A stretch of DNA of 30,293 bases, taken from positions 1-30,293 of IMG/VR virus record IMGVR_UViG_3300042987_001634; one strand, given 5' to 3'. Below, piece by piece: positions 1 through 6,608 of this stretch. Positions within the stretch are counted from its first letter, which is position 1. Each line of letters opens with the position of its first letter. Under the pieces are notes generated by a model, which saw only the letters and a program-made list of their open reading frames with translations, was not told the DNA's origin and made no database searches. This DNA is from a virus. A program made the translations under genes and the position numbers.

Positions 1-347
1 ACCTTGACGGCTTCAGGTCGGTGGAGTTTCGCGTACTCCAAGGCGGCCGCCTTGTCGGTCACTCCGATGGATTGCGGCACCTTGCGAAGTGCTAGTGTTC
101 CGTAGATCGTGTCGTAGGATCGCCGCTTCGCGCCTTCCAGTTCCCGCTTGGCGAACAGTTCCAGGTCTGCTTGGAACCGCCCGAGGAACTGTTCCTTCTC
201 ACGCTCCAGCCGAGAGATGATGGCGGCGGACTGCATGGTCACCCGCTTGACCTCGTCTTCCCATGCTCCGATCTTCCTGAGTGCCCATTCAACCCGCTCC
301 CGAGTGTCTATAACGAATCCGTCTTCCGCGTGTTCTTGGTAGTCCAT
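1..347 (-). CDS. Gam-like host-nuclease inhibitor (DNA-end protection), partial
   Basis: The reading frame starts with ATG at 347, preceded by AAAGGA, and stays open to the window edge, so the C-terminus is missing. The visible 115 residues are mostly charged alpha-helix (a long coiled-coil-like stretch with SRLEREKEQF and LELFAKRELEG), followed by SYDTIYGTLALRKVP and a segment ending EYAKLHRPEAVK. This order of long helix, a (K/S)Y..(Y/S)GT...RK turn, then an 'EYAK/EWAK..PEAVK' helix, matches the Mu Gam-like family as I know it. Gam proteins bind double-stranded DNA ends and block RecBCD-type exonucleases. It is the last gene seen of the leftward operon, which also holds the methyltransferase, so DNA protection is a consistent theme. 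Family assignment is by pattern only. Confidence 0.7.
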   Translation of the reverse strand, partial: MDYQEHAEDGFVIDTRERVEWALRKIGAWEDEVKRVTMQSAAIISRLEREKEQFLGRFQADLELFAKRELEGAKRRSYDTIYGTLALRKVPQSIGVTDKAAALEYAKLHRPEAVK

Positions 348-362
348 TACCGGTTCCTTTCC

Positions 363-527
363 TCAAATGCCGACACGATTGTCGGCAATGCATCCCGAAG
401 GATCGACGCACAATTCTCCGCGATTATCCGATGTTCCTCCTGCGATCTCCTTCATTTTCTCGACCATCCGCGGGTGGGGCTTGAGGAGCCGCAACGGAAC
501 CGACTCGATTGCACTATTGATGACCAC
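363..527 (-). CDS. Small protein of unknown function (54 aa)
   Basis: A GTG start at 527 is preceded by GGGAGG with a 6-base gap, a strong SD, and the frame runs to TGA at 363, just upstream of the SD of the Gam-like gene. It overlaps the end of the upstream zinc-finger-like gene by 14 bases. The product (starting VVINSAIESVPLRLLKPHP, then an RMVEKMKEI helix) has two cysteines near its C-terminus and no recognised domain. The frame stays open upstream to 647, but the residues there look like the shadow of the overlapping gene. I chose the GTG for its SD. Function is unknown. Confidence 0.4.
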   Translation of the reverse strand: MVINSAIESVPLRLLKPHPRMVEKMKEIAGGTSDNRGELCVDPSGCIADNRVGI

Positions 528-966
528 GCGATGCCTCCCATCGTCGTACCAGCATCTCCGGTACCCACGACCATGCCGCAGGACAATGCGGATGCGGGTC
601 GAGGATACCGTCACGGATCCGCGCGACGATGATTGCACCGGGTCCAAAGCGGTACGGTTTGTCGTATCGTACCGCTAGCGTCTTGCCAACGTGTTGATCG
701 TTCGTTCCGCGGTTTGGGCGTGTACGTTGATTGACGACGGCGATTGCGGCATGGTCGACGTCGCGCAACGCGGGCCAGACGATACGCCAACGGTTAGTCG
801 CCCATCCCGATCTACGTTGGTATGCGCGCCAGCAATCGCGACAACGCGCCAGCGTTGTTTTGCCGGTCAACCGTTGTTCGTTGACGATCAAGAACGTGGA
901 CCGTCCGCGGATGCGCGCGCAATCGACGCACCTGCGGACGGTCCAAACGGCGATTGGCCTAGCCAC
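514..966 (-). CDS. Putative zinc-binding protein downstream of the methyltransferase
   Basis: A GTG start at 966 overlaps the stop of the methyltransferase gene by 8 bases, suggesting translational coupling. The N-terminus has CVDCARIRG followed about 30 residues later by CRDCWRAY, a pair of CxxC knuckles as in zinc ribbons. The rest is rich in Arg and Trp and carries RYDKPYRFGPGAIIVARI. The length is 150 residues. No family is recognised. The position right after a methyltransferase could suggest a DNA-binding or endonuclease-like partner, but no nuclease motif is visible. The unusual composition leaves some doubt that the whole frame is coding. Confidence 0.5.
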   Translation of the reverse strand: MARPIAVWTVRRCVDCARIRGRSTFLIVNEQRLTGKTTLARCRDCWRAYQRRSGWATNRWRIVWPALRDVDHAAIAVVNQRTRPNRGTNDQHVGKTLAVRYDKPYRFGPGAIIVARIRDGILDPHPHCPAAWSWVPEMLVRRWEASRGHQ

Positions 967-2809
967 GGCTGGCCTTCGCGATTCGTTCGCCGATCCACCG
1001 CATCACCGGGACCGCCATGCTGTTGCCGAGAGCCTTGTAGCGTGGCGAGTCTGGCGTGTCCTTACCCCCCGGTCGAATGTCCGTCCATCCGTCCGGGAAA
1101 CCTTGGAGGCGCTCGCACTCCACCGGGGTAAGTCTGCGAACGTGCATAGCCGTCTGCACTAGCGGCGTGTTTCTCCCGTTGGCGTTGCTGTTTGTGTTGA
1201 TCGTATTGAAAACTTCGCCTGCCCGAACTTCGCCAAGTTGATTTTGTGCGAATGGCTGGACGAAATCCGATTGCGCGATCATGTGCAGTTGCGCGCTGGC
1301 CTCGCCGGGTTGCACGACGACATCCGTGGCGCGAACGTCTCCCTGATCGAATACGTTCATGGTGTTGGTGACATCCGACTCCACCCATGTTTCGTCGTCG
1401 TTCACCGATTGCGCTCGCTTTGACTTGCGGAAGTGCGTCCCGCCATCCGTCACCAACGGGGTGTGGTGCGTGTCCGTACTCACGGCTTGGTTGCGGTCAT
1501 CGTATGCCAATGGCAACGCCTCGCCGGGTTGGACAACGGCATCTGGATACACCACGGCTGGTATGCTTTCCGTAGTTATTGGTACGGATATTCCAGATTC
1601 AATACCCGTGCAAAAAGATGCCTTTGATTGGAATCCTAAAGAGTTATCCGTCACCAGCGGGGTGTGGTGCGTGTCCATGCTCACGGCCTGACTGCGGTCA
1701 TCGTATGCAAAGGACGGTTGCACTATCAGCGTTCCCCCCTGTCGGCGTTCCTGACAGGCGCCCGTGCAGTCCAATGTGCGAGACGTATCCTGCTCGGTCA
1801 CATGAATATCGTCCACTTTTTCGGCAGTACCCTGCCTGCCCGGTGCAATTGAATATGCTGTCGCCCCATCCGTCACCAGCGGGGTGTTGTTTCCACCCGT
1901 ACCCCACTGCGCTGATACCGTGGGGCATTGCTCGACCGGACCGGTGACCCGGCTGTCATTCGGGTGCGATTCGTAGAGGCTGGGTTGCAGGACCGTACCC
2001 TCGAACCCACCGCCTTCGGTACGCGCCATGAGTGTGCCAAAAAGATCAATGTATGCGTTCTTTTCCTCATCCAACCCAATCGGTTGCGATTCGTAGAGGC
2101 TGGGGATTATTCGCCCCGTGTACGCATCCTGCCCAGAGTACGCGCCTGGATGCGTGTCCGCGCACAAGGCTCCTACGGTGTCCCATAGATTACCGCCTGG
2201 AGTGCTTGATCCAGGATCGTCGGTAGTTGCTTGCCTCGTTTCTCTGCTCGGCGGAGGATCCCCGCGCAGGCTTTCTGGCTCAAATAGTACTTCGGCTGCA
2301 CGTCTTGGATCGCCTGAAGCGTGCGCGACAACGAATACACGACGGCGTCGCTGGGCCACTCCGAAGTACTGAGCGTCAAGCACTCGGTAGGCGAACCCAT
2401 ACCCGAGTTGCCCCAACGCCCCGAGGAAGGCACCAAAGTCCCGTCCTCCGCTACTGGACAGAACACCGGGGACGTTTTCCCAGACAACCCATTCGGGGCG
2501 GTAGTGGTCAACCATTGCCACGAAAGTGAGAGCGAGGTTTCCTCGCGGGTCTGCGAGTCCTTTTCGGAGTCCGGCCACACTGAAGGCTTGGCAGGGAGTT
2601 CCTCCCACAAGAATGTCAACTGTTCCGGGTTCAATGTCCCACTCCCTGAATTTGGTCATGTCGCCTAGGTTGGGCACACCGGGAAATCGGTGTGCCAGAA
2701 CCTGCGATGGGAACTTCTCGATCTCGGCGAATCCGACCGGCTCCCATCCGAGGTGATGCCATGCGACGCTGGCGGCTTCGATGCCGGAGCAGACGGACAG
2801 GTATTTCAT
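959..2809 (-). CDS. dcm: DNA (cytosine-5) methyltransferase with expanded target-recognition region
   Basis: This enzyme transfers a methyl group from S-adenosylmethionine to C5 of cytosine in DNA. Conserved motifs are in order: motif I LSVCSGIEAASVAW at residues 4-17, motif IV GTPCQAFSVAG with the catalytic Cys near residue 73, motif VI WENVPGV near 110, motif VIII QRRRRVFVV near 153, then motif IX RRLTPVECERLQGFPDGW and motif X YKALGNSMAVPV at the C-terminus. The protein has 616 residues. Between motifs VIII and IX lie roughly 350 residues made of short, loosely repeated modules (for example NTPLV or HHTPLV four times, SLYES twice, VVQPGEA twice), much longer than a usual target-recognition domain. 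The ATG at 2809 overlaps the upstream stop. The likely role is protection of phage DNA against host restriction. The recognition sequence cannot be read. Confidence 0.93.
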   Translation of the reverse strand: MKYLSVCSGIEAASVAWHHLGWEPVGFAEIEKFPSQVLAHRFPGVPNLGDMTKFREWDIEPGTVDILVGGTPCQAFSVAGLRKGLADPRGNLALTFVAMVDHYRPEWVVWENVPGVLSSSGGRDFGAFLGALGQLGYGFAYRVLDAQYFGVAQRRRRVFVVAHASGDPRRAAEVLFEPESLRGDPPPSRETRQATTDDPGSSTPGGNLWDTVGALCADTHPGAYSGQDAYTGRIIPSLYESQPIGLDEEKNAYIDLFGTLMARTEGGGFEGTVLQPSLYESHPNDSRVTGPVEQCPTVSAQWGTGGNNTPLVTDGATAYSIAPGRQGTAEKVDDIHVTEQDTSRTLDCTGACQERRQGGTLIVQPSFAYDDRSQAVSMDTHHTPLVTDNSLGFQSKASFCTGIESGISVPITTESIPAVVYPDAVVQPGEALPLAYDDRNQAVSTDTHHTPLVTDGGTHFRKSKRAQSVNDDETWVESDVTNTMNVFDQGDVRATDVVVQPGEASAQLHMIAQSDFVQPFAQNQLGEVRAGEVFNTINTNSNANGRNTPLVQTAMHVRRLTPVECERLQGFPDGWTDIRPGGKDTPDSPRYKALGNSMAVPVMRWIGERIAKASRG

Positions 2810-2976
2810 CGCAACATCTTCTCCGCCCGTTCCAAAATGGTTTCAACCTGCATCGCGAGGTTGTCCAGACGAGTTGCCGATATGTGCGGCCCCATGTCGC
2901 GTTGCGCTTTGCGGGTCTCGGTAAGCAGCAGGTGCAGAAGATCCCGCACCTGTAGAACTTCTGTTTTCTTTATCAT
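2806..2976 (-). CDS. Small helical protein of unknown function (56 aa)
   Basis: The ATG at 2976 lies two bases after the stop of the zinc-ribbon membrane gene, and the stop overlaps the ATG of the methyltransferase (ATGA), so it sits inside a coupled operon. The product is almost entirely predicted helix with evenly spaced leucines (VLQVRDLLHLLL, then LDNLAMQVETILERAEKML), suggesting a small coiled coil. No family is recognised. A start at 3018 is possible but would overlap the upstream gene by 41 bases. The SD is weak, consistent with coupling. Confidence 0.6.
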   Translation of the reverse strand: MIKKTEVLQVRDLLHLLLTETRKAQRDMGPHISATRLDNLAMQVETILERAEKMLR

Positions 2977-2977
2977 C

Positions 2978-3184
2978 CTAGGGTGTCCAGTAATATAGCC
3001 AGTACAGCAAACCGGCACACATCAATCCTAGGATGATGCGGCCTCGGATTGTCTCCACCCTTGCGTCACGCTCGTACGGATCTCCTTCCTTCCCGAATAT
3101 CGGCTCCCAGTATTCTCGATTGACCGCGCACACATCGCACAATCCAGATTGGGTTGCCTTCTTGCCGCACCTGTAGCATTTCAT
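2978..3184 (-). CDS. Zinc-ribbon protein with C-terminal membrane anchor (68 aa)
   Basis: The N-terminus reads MKCYRCGKKATQSGLCDVC, two CxxC knuckles spaced like a minimal zinc ribbon. A charged linker follows (residues 23-48), and then one hydrophobic segment near residues 49-66 (IILGLMCAGLLYWLYYW) that can span the membrane and reaches almost to the end. The expected topology is a cytoplasmic zinc ribbon tethered by a tail anchor. The ATG at 3184 overlaps the stop of the upstream gene. The function is unknown. Such proteins could sense or recruit something at the membrane, but nothing in the sequence says what. Confidence 0.7.
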   Translation of the reverse strand: MKCYRCGKKATQSGLCDVCAVNREYWEPIFGKEGDPYERDARVETIRGRIILGLMCAGLLYWLYYWTP

Positions 3185-3546
3185 TGTCTTGAAGCCCTCT
3201 CAAGCGTCTCGAAGATCCATTCCCCGGCACCGCGCGCCGGGCTGCGCGTAAGTGCTTCCGTGATCTTGTCCCGCAACTCCTGCGGGATATGAATGGTCTT
3301 CGGGCACATACGCGCACGGAGCCTAGGCGGTCGTCCTTGCTTCAGCCCTCGGCTGGCGATGTCTTCAGGCTGGCACCCCAACTGGGATGCGATCGCCGTG
3401 GTGATCTCGTGGGACCAGACCGGAGAACCCTGGTACTTATCCTCGATGCCGGCGTCGCGGAACAAGCGCTTGATGCTAGGCTTGTAGTCGTGCGGAATCA
3501 TGAGGCGACGCCGCACCTCGGTCTTGTTAACGAACCATGTTTCCAT
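3181..3546 (-). CDS. Putative ribbon-helix-helix DNA-binding protein (121 aa)
   Basis: The ATG at 3546 follows a perfect AAGGAGG SD and overlaps the last base of the upstream stop. The N-terminal half (KTEVRRRLMIPHDYKPSIKRL) looks like a helical DNA-binding-type segment. The C-terminal part, KTIHIPQELRDKITEALT followed by GAGEWIFETLERA, has the strand-helix-helix pattern of CopG/Arc-type ribbon-helix-helix domains. The linker (GLKQGRPPRLRARM) is very basic. It may regulate the leftward operon. Domain assignment is from pattern recognition only. Confidence 0.6.
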   Translation of the reverse strand: METWFVNKTEVRRRLMIPHDYKPSIKRLFRDAGIEDKYQGSPVWSHEITTAIASQLGCQPEDIASRGLKQGRPPRLRARMCPKTIHIPQELRDKITEALTRSPARGAGEWIFETLERASRQ

Positions 3547-3941
3547 CAGGAAACCTCCTTGTACGGGTTGATCTGAAACGAGTCGCAGACGAGCGACCCG
3601 TATTCGTCGCGGATGGTATTTGCCACCACCACATCGGTACGTCCACGCGCCCATGCGATTTCGGCCACATCGGGCGAGACGACATAGGCTATCCCCTTGA
3701 TCGGCTTCGGTAAGCCGATCAGTTCACGGTTGTCGACCGTGGAAGGTACGGCGTGGTGATCGATCTTGATCAACACGCCCCCGTCCACGTTGTGGATTTC
3801 GAATTCGATCGGGGTTCCAGGCTCGACGGTCTTTCGCACGGTCGCCACGCGAACCCCGTCCGCGTAGAGGAAATACAGGGGTTGCTCTGGCACCTTGATG
3901 AAGATGCCCTCGCTGGTGAGGTTGATCAGCTGTGCTTTCAT
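3546..3941 (-). CDS. Conserved phage protein of unknown function (131 aa)
   Basis: The ATG at 3941 follows GAAGGGAAAG and the gene abuts the next one. The product begins MKAQLINLTSEGIFIKV and ends with GLPKPIKGIAYVVSPDVAEI, then GRTDVVVANTIRDEYGSLVC. This layout (an 'INLT' start, a Val/Pro-rich beta-sheet middle, 'GLP.P..G..YVVS..VA', 'R.DVVV....RDE.G.VV') matches a small hypothetical family I recall from many phages and integrated elements. I know of no assigned function. It is predicted all-beta, soluble and cytoplasmic. Confidence 0.7.
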   Translation of the reverse strand: MKAQLINLTSEGIFIKVPEQPLYFLYADGVRVATVRKTVEPGTPIEFEIHNVDGGVLIKIDHHAVPSTVDNRELIGLPKPIKGIAYVVSPDVAEIAWARGRTDVVVANTIRDEYGSLVCDSFQINPYKEVS

Positions 3942-4207
3942 TTCTTTCCCTTCCCGGTATAGAACGCGACGGCGAACAGGAGGTTTTCCCACCCCGTGAA
4001 CGTGCCGTTCGCCAGTTTCGTTGCATCCGCATCGGCGATGAACGCGGCCACCTGCGTGGCTTCACCTCCGGCGCGCATCTGCCAGTAGCGAAACTCCCGG
4101 TACAAGGACCGAAGTTCCGAAGACACTTCGGACGGCTTGGAACCGTGATCCGTGATCACGGCCCCAAGCTGGTGCGCTGCGTTGACCGCGCGTTGCATGG
4201 TGGTCAT
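3938..4207 (-). CDS. Small protein of unknown function (89 aa)
   Basis: The ATG at 4207 overlaps the stop of the upstream gene (ATGA), and the stop overlaps the ATG of the next gene. GGGAGG lies 10 bases upstream. The product is soluble and mostly helical, including TMQRAVNAAHQLGAVITDHG and a C-terminal FTGWENLLFAVAFYTGKGKK. No family is recognised. The tight coupling on both sides is the main evidence for expression. Confidence 0.6.
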   Translation of the reverse strand: MTTMQRAVNAAHQLGAVITDHGSKPSEVSSELRSLYREFRYWQMRAGGEATQVAAFIADADATKLANGTFTGWENLLFAVAFYTGKGKK

Positions 4208-4362
4208 TTCTTGTTCGCCTCCCATGCGAATCCGTGCAACCACGCGCGGAATTCGGGGTTGCAGAAATACTCGCGCAGGATCTCGATCCGCGCCTTCGCA
4301 TCCTTGTCGGCGGTGTTCTTGGCGACATTGTCGAATATCGCTCGCGCATTGTCTGCGTTCAT
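4204..4362 (-). CDS. Small conserved-type phage protein (52 aa)
   Basis: The ATG at 4362 is preceded by GAAAGGAACC. A nearby ATG at 4367 meets a stop at once, so the start is clear. The product starts MNADNARAIFDNVAKNTADK and continues with AKARIEILREYFCNPEFRAW and LHGFAWEANKK. The 'NPEFR.WL..F.WE' ending is one I recall from small phage hypothetical proteins. It is helical and soluble, with one cysteine. It overlaps the next gene by four bases, in an operon of similarly small genes. Function is unknown. Confidence 0.6.
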   Translation of the reverse strand: MNADNARAIFDNVAKNTADKDAKARIEILREYFCNPEFRAWLHGFAWEANKK

Positions 4363-4398
4363 GTCATGGTTCCTTTCAAAATGCTCGGGCTGGTCGGG

Positions 4399-4608
4399 TT
4401 AACGTGCGGCGATCAGGAGCGCATCGCGCAACAGGCGAAGGCGGGTATCCCCACCGATAACGGCCGCGTGTTCAGCCGCTATTGCGGCAAGGTTTGCCGG
4501 CGTCGGCTCGACTCCGTCAATGGCGGCCGCTTCAAGGAGCCACGCGCGGGCGTCGGCGATTTCCTGCGCGGTCGGGCCGGCGGCGATACGAGGGTGCAAG
4601 CGGAGCAT
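4399..4608 (-). CDS. Small alanine-rich helical protein (69 aa)
   Basis: The ATG at 4608 follows AAAGGA with a 7-base gap, the same SD used by several neighbours. The product (MLRLHPRIAAGPTAQEIADA, later LRLLRDALLIAAR) is Ala- and Leu-rich and predicted helical. No family is recognised. It is separated from its neighbours by 36 and 60 bases, each holding only an SD. Its composition is close to that of a shadow frame, so confidence is moderate. Confidence 0.5.
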   Translation of the reverse strand: MLRLHPRIAAGPTAQEIADARAWLLEAAAIDGVEPTPANLAAIAAEHAAVIGGDTRLRLLRDALLIAAR

Positions 4609-4668
4609 ATCTTATTCCTTTCAGGGTCGGGCCGGGGCGATGTCGCCGCCCCGGCATAGGCTTTGAAA

Positions 4669-4875
4669 CTATCGGGTGCGCCCTTGTCGCGAACCCCACA
4701 CATACGGAGCCGGCGCGGGGTGCGCGCCCTGCCGGCGTCCAGTCGCGCGCGCCTGCCACTCGCGCCACGCGACGTAATCCGCTTGCTTGAGCGCTTCGGA
4801 GGGCGTGTAGCCCTCCTCCAAGAACGTGTTGTAGGCTTCGTCCCTGAAAGCGGCGATTGCCGAGAACTTGCTCAT
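4669..4875 (-). CDS. Small protein of unknown function (68 aa)
   Basis: The ATG at 4875 overlaps the stop of the acidic-protein gene (ATGA) and follows GGAGAAGG. The N-terminal 45 residues (MSKFSAIAAFRDEAYNTFLE, EGYTPSEALKQADYVAWREW) form two clear amphipathic helices. The C-terminal 23 residues are basic and Gly/Pro-rich (GRRQGAHPAPAPYVWGSRQG). The pattern suggests a small helical domain with a basic nucleic-acid-binding tail, but no family is recognised. Confidence 0.6.
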   Translation of the reverse strand: MSKFSAIAAFRDEAYNTFLEEGYTPSEALKQADYVAWREWQARATGRRQGAHPAPAPYVWGSRQGRTR

Positions 4876-5459
4876 CGGACCTTCTCCCCTCCGATGTAGG
4901 CAAGCACCGCTACGCAGGTGAACCCGCTCAGCATCTGGCACGGTTGCACCCACATATAACCTGCGCGAAGCAAGGCCGCCTCGGCGATGCGGGCGTACAA
5001 TTCGCCGTCGGATACTGGCGCGCATTCGATCATGTAGGAGATGGCGAAAGCTTCCGGATCGTCCTCGTACCGGTCGCAATAGTCACGCGCCATCGCGTGG
5101 TACGCCGCTTGCGTCTCCGCGTCCAATTCGTCCCAAATTTCCTTGGCAACCGCGGCCGGGTCGCCGTACTGTTCCGCGACATCCCAGTAGTCCTGATCGC
5201 GGTACTCCTCCACCACTTCCCCCGTGATGTACTCGACGCCGTGCCATCCATGCGGCAAGCGGAAATCCGAATCCGGCTTGTAATTGTCGCAAACCGCGCG
5301 GTCCTCCGACCACACAATGTATTCCGCCCTGTTACGGCTATCCTTCGGCAATCCGATGTTGTCCAACTCCACCACGGGGCGCTGGATCAGGATGAAATGC
5401 TCGATGTTGTCCGGATCGGGATCGAATCCGGTGTATTGGTCCCTGTACTCATGAAACAT
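4872..5459 (-). CDS. Acidic protein of unknown function (195 aa)
   Basis: The ATG at 5459 follows AGGAGG with an 8-base gap. A TTG two codons earlier is also possible. The product is rich in Asp and Glu throughout (YTGFDPDPDNIEHF, YRDQDYWDVAEQYGDPAAVA, YCDRYEDDPEAFAISYM) and has no clear membrane segment. It is the first gene of its leftward transcription unit, behind a promoter-like element and an inverted repeat. First position, strong acidity and phage origin are shared with DNA-mimic anti-restriction proteins, but I see no ArdA signature, so this is only a possibility. The function is unknown. Confidence 0.7.
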   Translation of the reverse strand: MFHEYRDQYTGFDPDPDNIEHFILIQRPVVELDNIGLPKDSRNRAEYIVWSEDRAVCDNYKPDSDFRLPHGWHGVEYITGEVVEEYRDQDYWDVAEQYGDPAAVAKEIWDELDAETQAAYHAMARDYCDRYEDDPEAFAISYMIECAPVSDGELYARIAEAALLRAGYMWVQPCQMLSGFTCVAVLAYIGGEKVR

Positions 5460-5475
5460 TTCCAAACCCTCCTAC

Positions 5476-5490
5476 AACCCGTATCGGGTT
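5476..5490. promoter_or_regulatory. Inverted repeat, possible operator
   Basis: The perfect inverted repeat AACCCGTATCGGGTT (6-base arms, 3-base centre) lies between the promoter-like element and the SD of the acidic-protein gene. That is a usual place for a repressor site. The binding protein is unknown. Confidence 0.45.
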
Positions 5491-5499
5491 GACGACAAG

Positions 5500-5529
5500 A
5501 TAATAACATACACCCTGTTGATTACGCAA
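5500..5529 (-). promoter_or_regulatory. Candidate leftward promoter
   Basis: On the minus strand TTGCGT (5529-5524) and TATTAT (5505-5500) are separated by 18 bases, close to the sigma-70 consensus. They lie 41 bases upstream of the acidic-protein start. Transcription from here would serve the operon running to the left edge. An A/T tract (TTTTTTGTAAAAAA at 5542-5555) just upstream could act as an UP-like or bent element. Confidence 0.5.
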
Positions 5530-5556
5530 GAGTAAAATGTGTTTTTTGTAAAAAAT

Positions 5557-5593
5557 CCTAGGTTGTCTCGCTCTCGGCCCTAGGTTGTCTCGC
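5557..5593. repeat. Two direct repeats, 22-base period
   Basis: CCTAGGTTGTCTCGC occurs at 5557-5571 and again at 5579-5593, exactly 22 bases apart (about two helical turns), just upstream of the leftward promoter-like element. This spacing suits a protein binding the same DNA face twice, as an activator or repressor would. Confidence 0.6.
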
Positions 5594-5654
5594 GTCCGCA
5601 ATATCGATGTCGCGCCCGCACGGATGGCAAGTCGCGCATCCCCCGGCAGGGCAG

Positions 5655-5750
5655 GGGTGCCGTGGGTGCCGGGGGTGCCGGGGGTGCCGTGGGTGCCGGG
5701 GGTGCCGTGGGTGCCGGGGGTGCCGGGGGTGCCGTGGGTGCCGGGGGTGC
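5655..5750. repeat. 9-base tandem repeat, about 10.7 copies
   Basis: The unit is GGGTGCCG followed by T or G. There are ten complete units and a final GGGTGC. The variable ninth base runs T,G,G,T,G,T,G,G,T,G. Because nine is a multiple of three, several frames stay open and give a false collagen-like (GTP/GTH) translation on the minus strand. The tract lies in the 350-base gap between the acidic-protein gene and the GP88-like gene. Confidence 0.9.
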
Positions 5751-5761
5751 AAATACGAAGA

Positions 5762-5787
5762 ACCCCCGCAGGATAACCCTGCGGGGG
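5762..5787 (-). terminator. Hairpin terminator after the GP88-like gene
   Basis: A perfect stem ACCCCCGCAGG / CCTGCGGGGGT with an ATAA or TTAT loop lies 23 bases beyond the stop of the leftward GP88-like gene. On the minus strand it is followed by GTTCTTCGTATTT, a moderate T-rich tail. Confidence 0.65.
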
Positions 5788-5809
5788 TAAACCGTCGCTT
5801 GCCGTGGTG

Positions 5810-6535
5810 CTAAACCGTGGGGAGTCGGTAGACAAACCCAGTATCGTCGCGTGTCGCCGATCCCTTCGGCCGCAACCGTATCCACACCCCCGTGCCGTCA
5901 ATTTCCGGCAAGCGGATATCATGCGTGTCGCCGTCCACCACCGGGTATCCATCTATGGTGTCGCATGGTTTGTCTGTGACGATAGCGACATTGCCACCAT
6001 TCGCGAGCACGGCGAGCGCTTCCGCGTGATTCCGTTCGTCGCGAGAGAACGTCAAGTTGTAACGTCCTGGCACGGGGCGACGGTAGCGCAGGGGAATTTT
6101 CGTGTAATCATAAAACTGCAACCCCGCGAGTGCCGGATCCGTGAACAATTCCGGAAATTCGCGTTCCCATAGGATATCGCTAGCACCATTCGGTCGCGCA
6201 AGGGGACGCACCCCCGCGCGCGCGCAGGAACGAACGTGCGCGACCAGCTCAGCGTACATTAGCTCGCGGAACCGTTCCCGGTCCTGCCACCATAGCTGCG
6301 TTCGCCGTACCTGCGCTTGGCGAACGCTGGTAAATCGCATTCGCCCCGCCGTGGTGGCTAAACAAACCTTCTCGCACGCCCCCGCGTGGGGGCACAGCGT
6401 GGGGCGCTCTTCCCCCGTCGCGATGGTGTACGCTGTCGCGGGGGCAAGGTACATTATCGCCGTGCGATACCCCATGACTTCACCCTTCGTAGTCTTCGCG
6501 TCCGACCCGATGGAAAACAGTGTTACATTCGACAT
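5810..6535 (-). CDS. GP88 / DUF7227-like phage protein (241 aa)
   Basis: The start ATG at 6535 follows a purine-rich SD containing seven G (AAGGGGGGG). The product has LCPHAGACEKVCLATTAGRM near residues 47-66, with the C..(A/G).C...C spacing of the GP88 family ('Gene product 88', also seen in DUF7227 proteins). It is followed by a helix rich in Arg and Trp (QAQVRRTQLWWQDRERFREL), NGASDILWE, FYDYTKIP and a beta-rich C-terminus. The cysteines suggest metal or iron-sulfur binding, but no enzymatic role is established to my knowledge. It forms its own unit between two hairpin terminators. The G-run in the SD is odd and might allow variable translation. Confidence 0.75.
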   Translation of the reverse strand: MSNVTLFSIGSDAKTTKGEVMGYRTAIMYLAPATAYTIATGEERPTLCPHAGACEKVCLATTAGRMRFTSVRQAQVRRTQLWWQDRERFRELMYAELVAHVRSCARAGVRPLARPNGASDILWEREFPELFTDPALAGLQFYDYTKIPLRYRRPVPGRYNLTFSRDERNHAEALAVLANGGNVAIVTDKPCDTIDGYPVVDGDTHDIRLPEIDGTGVWIRLRPKGSATRDDTGFVYRLPTV

Positions 6536-6551
6536 ACAAACCCCCCCTTGA

Positions 6552-6594
6552 AATAGAAAAGGGGTGCGTGGTGGACGGCACCACCACGCACCCC
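6552..6594 (-). terminator. Strong rho-independent terminator
   Basis: A perfect 14-bp stem (GGGGTGCGTGGTGG, 6561-6574, with its complement at 6581-6594) and a 6-base loop is followed on the minus strand by TTTTCTATTT. It ends the unit 7634-6609. The SD of the GP88-like gene begins within a few bases, so readthrough or a separate promoter must serve that gene. Confidence 0.85.
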
Positions 6595-6608
6595 CTGTCG
6601 CCGTGCGA

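Noticed and set aside
5449-5952. 167-residue minus-strand frame with a collagen-like GTP/GTH run
   Set aside because: The repeat comes from the 9-base tandem array, which is open in several frames. The frame overlaps the GP88-like gene and a terminator, and has no supported start.
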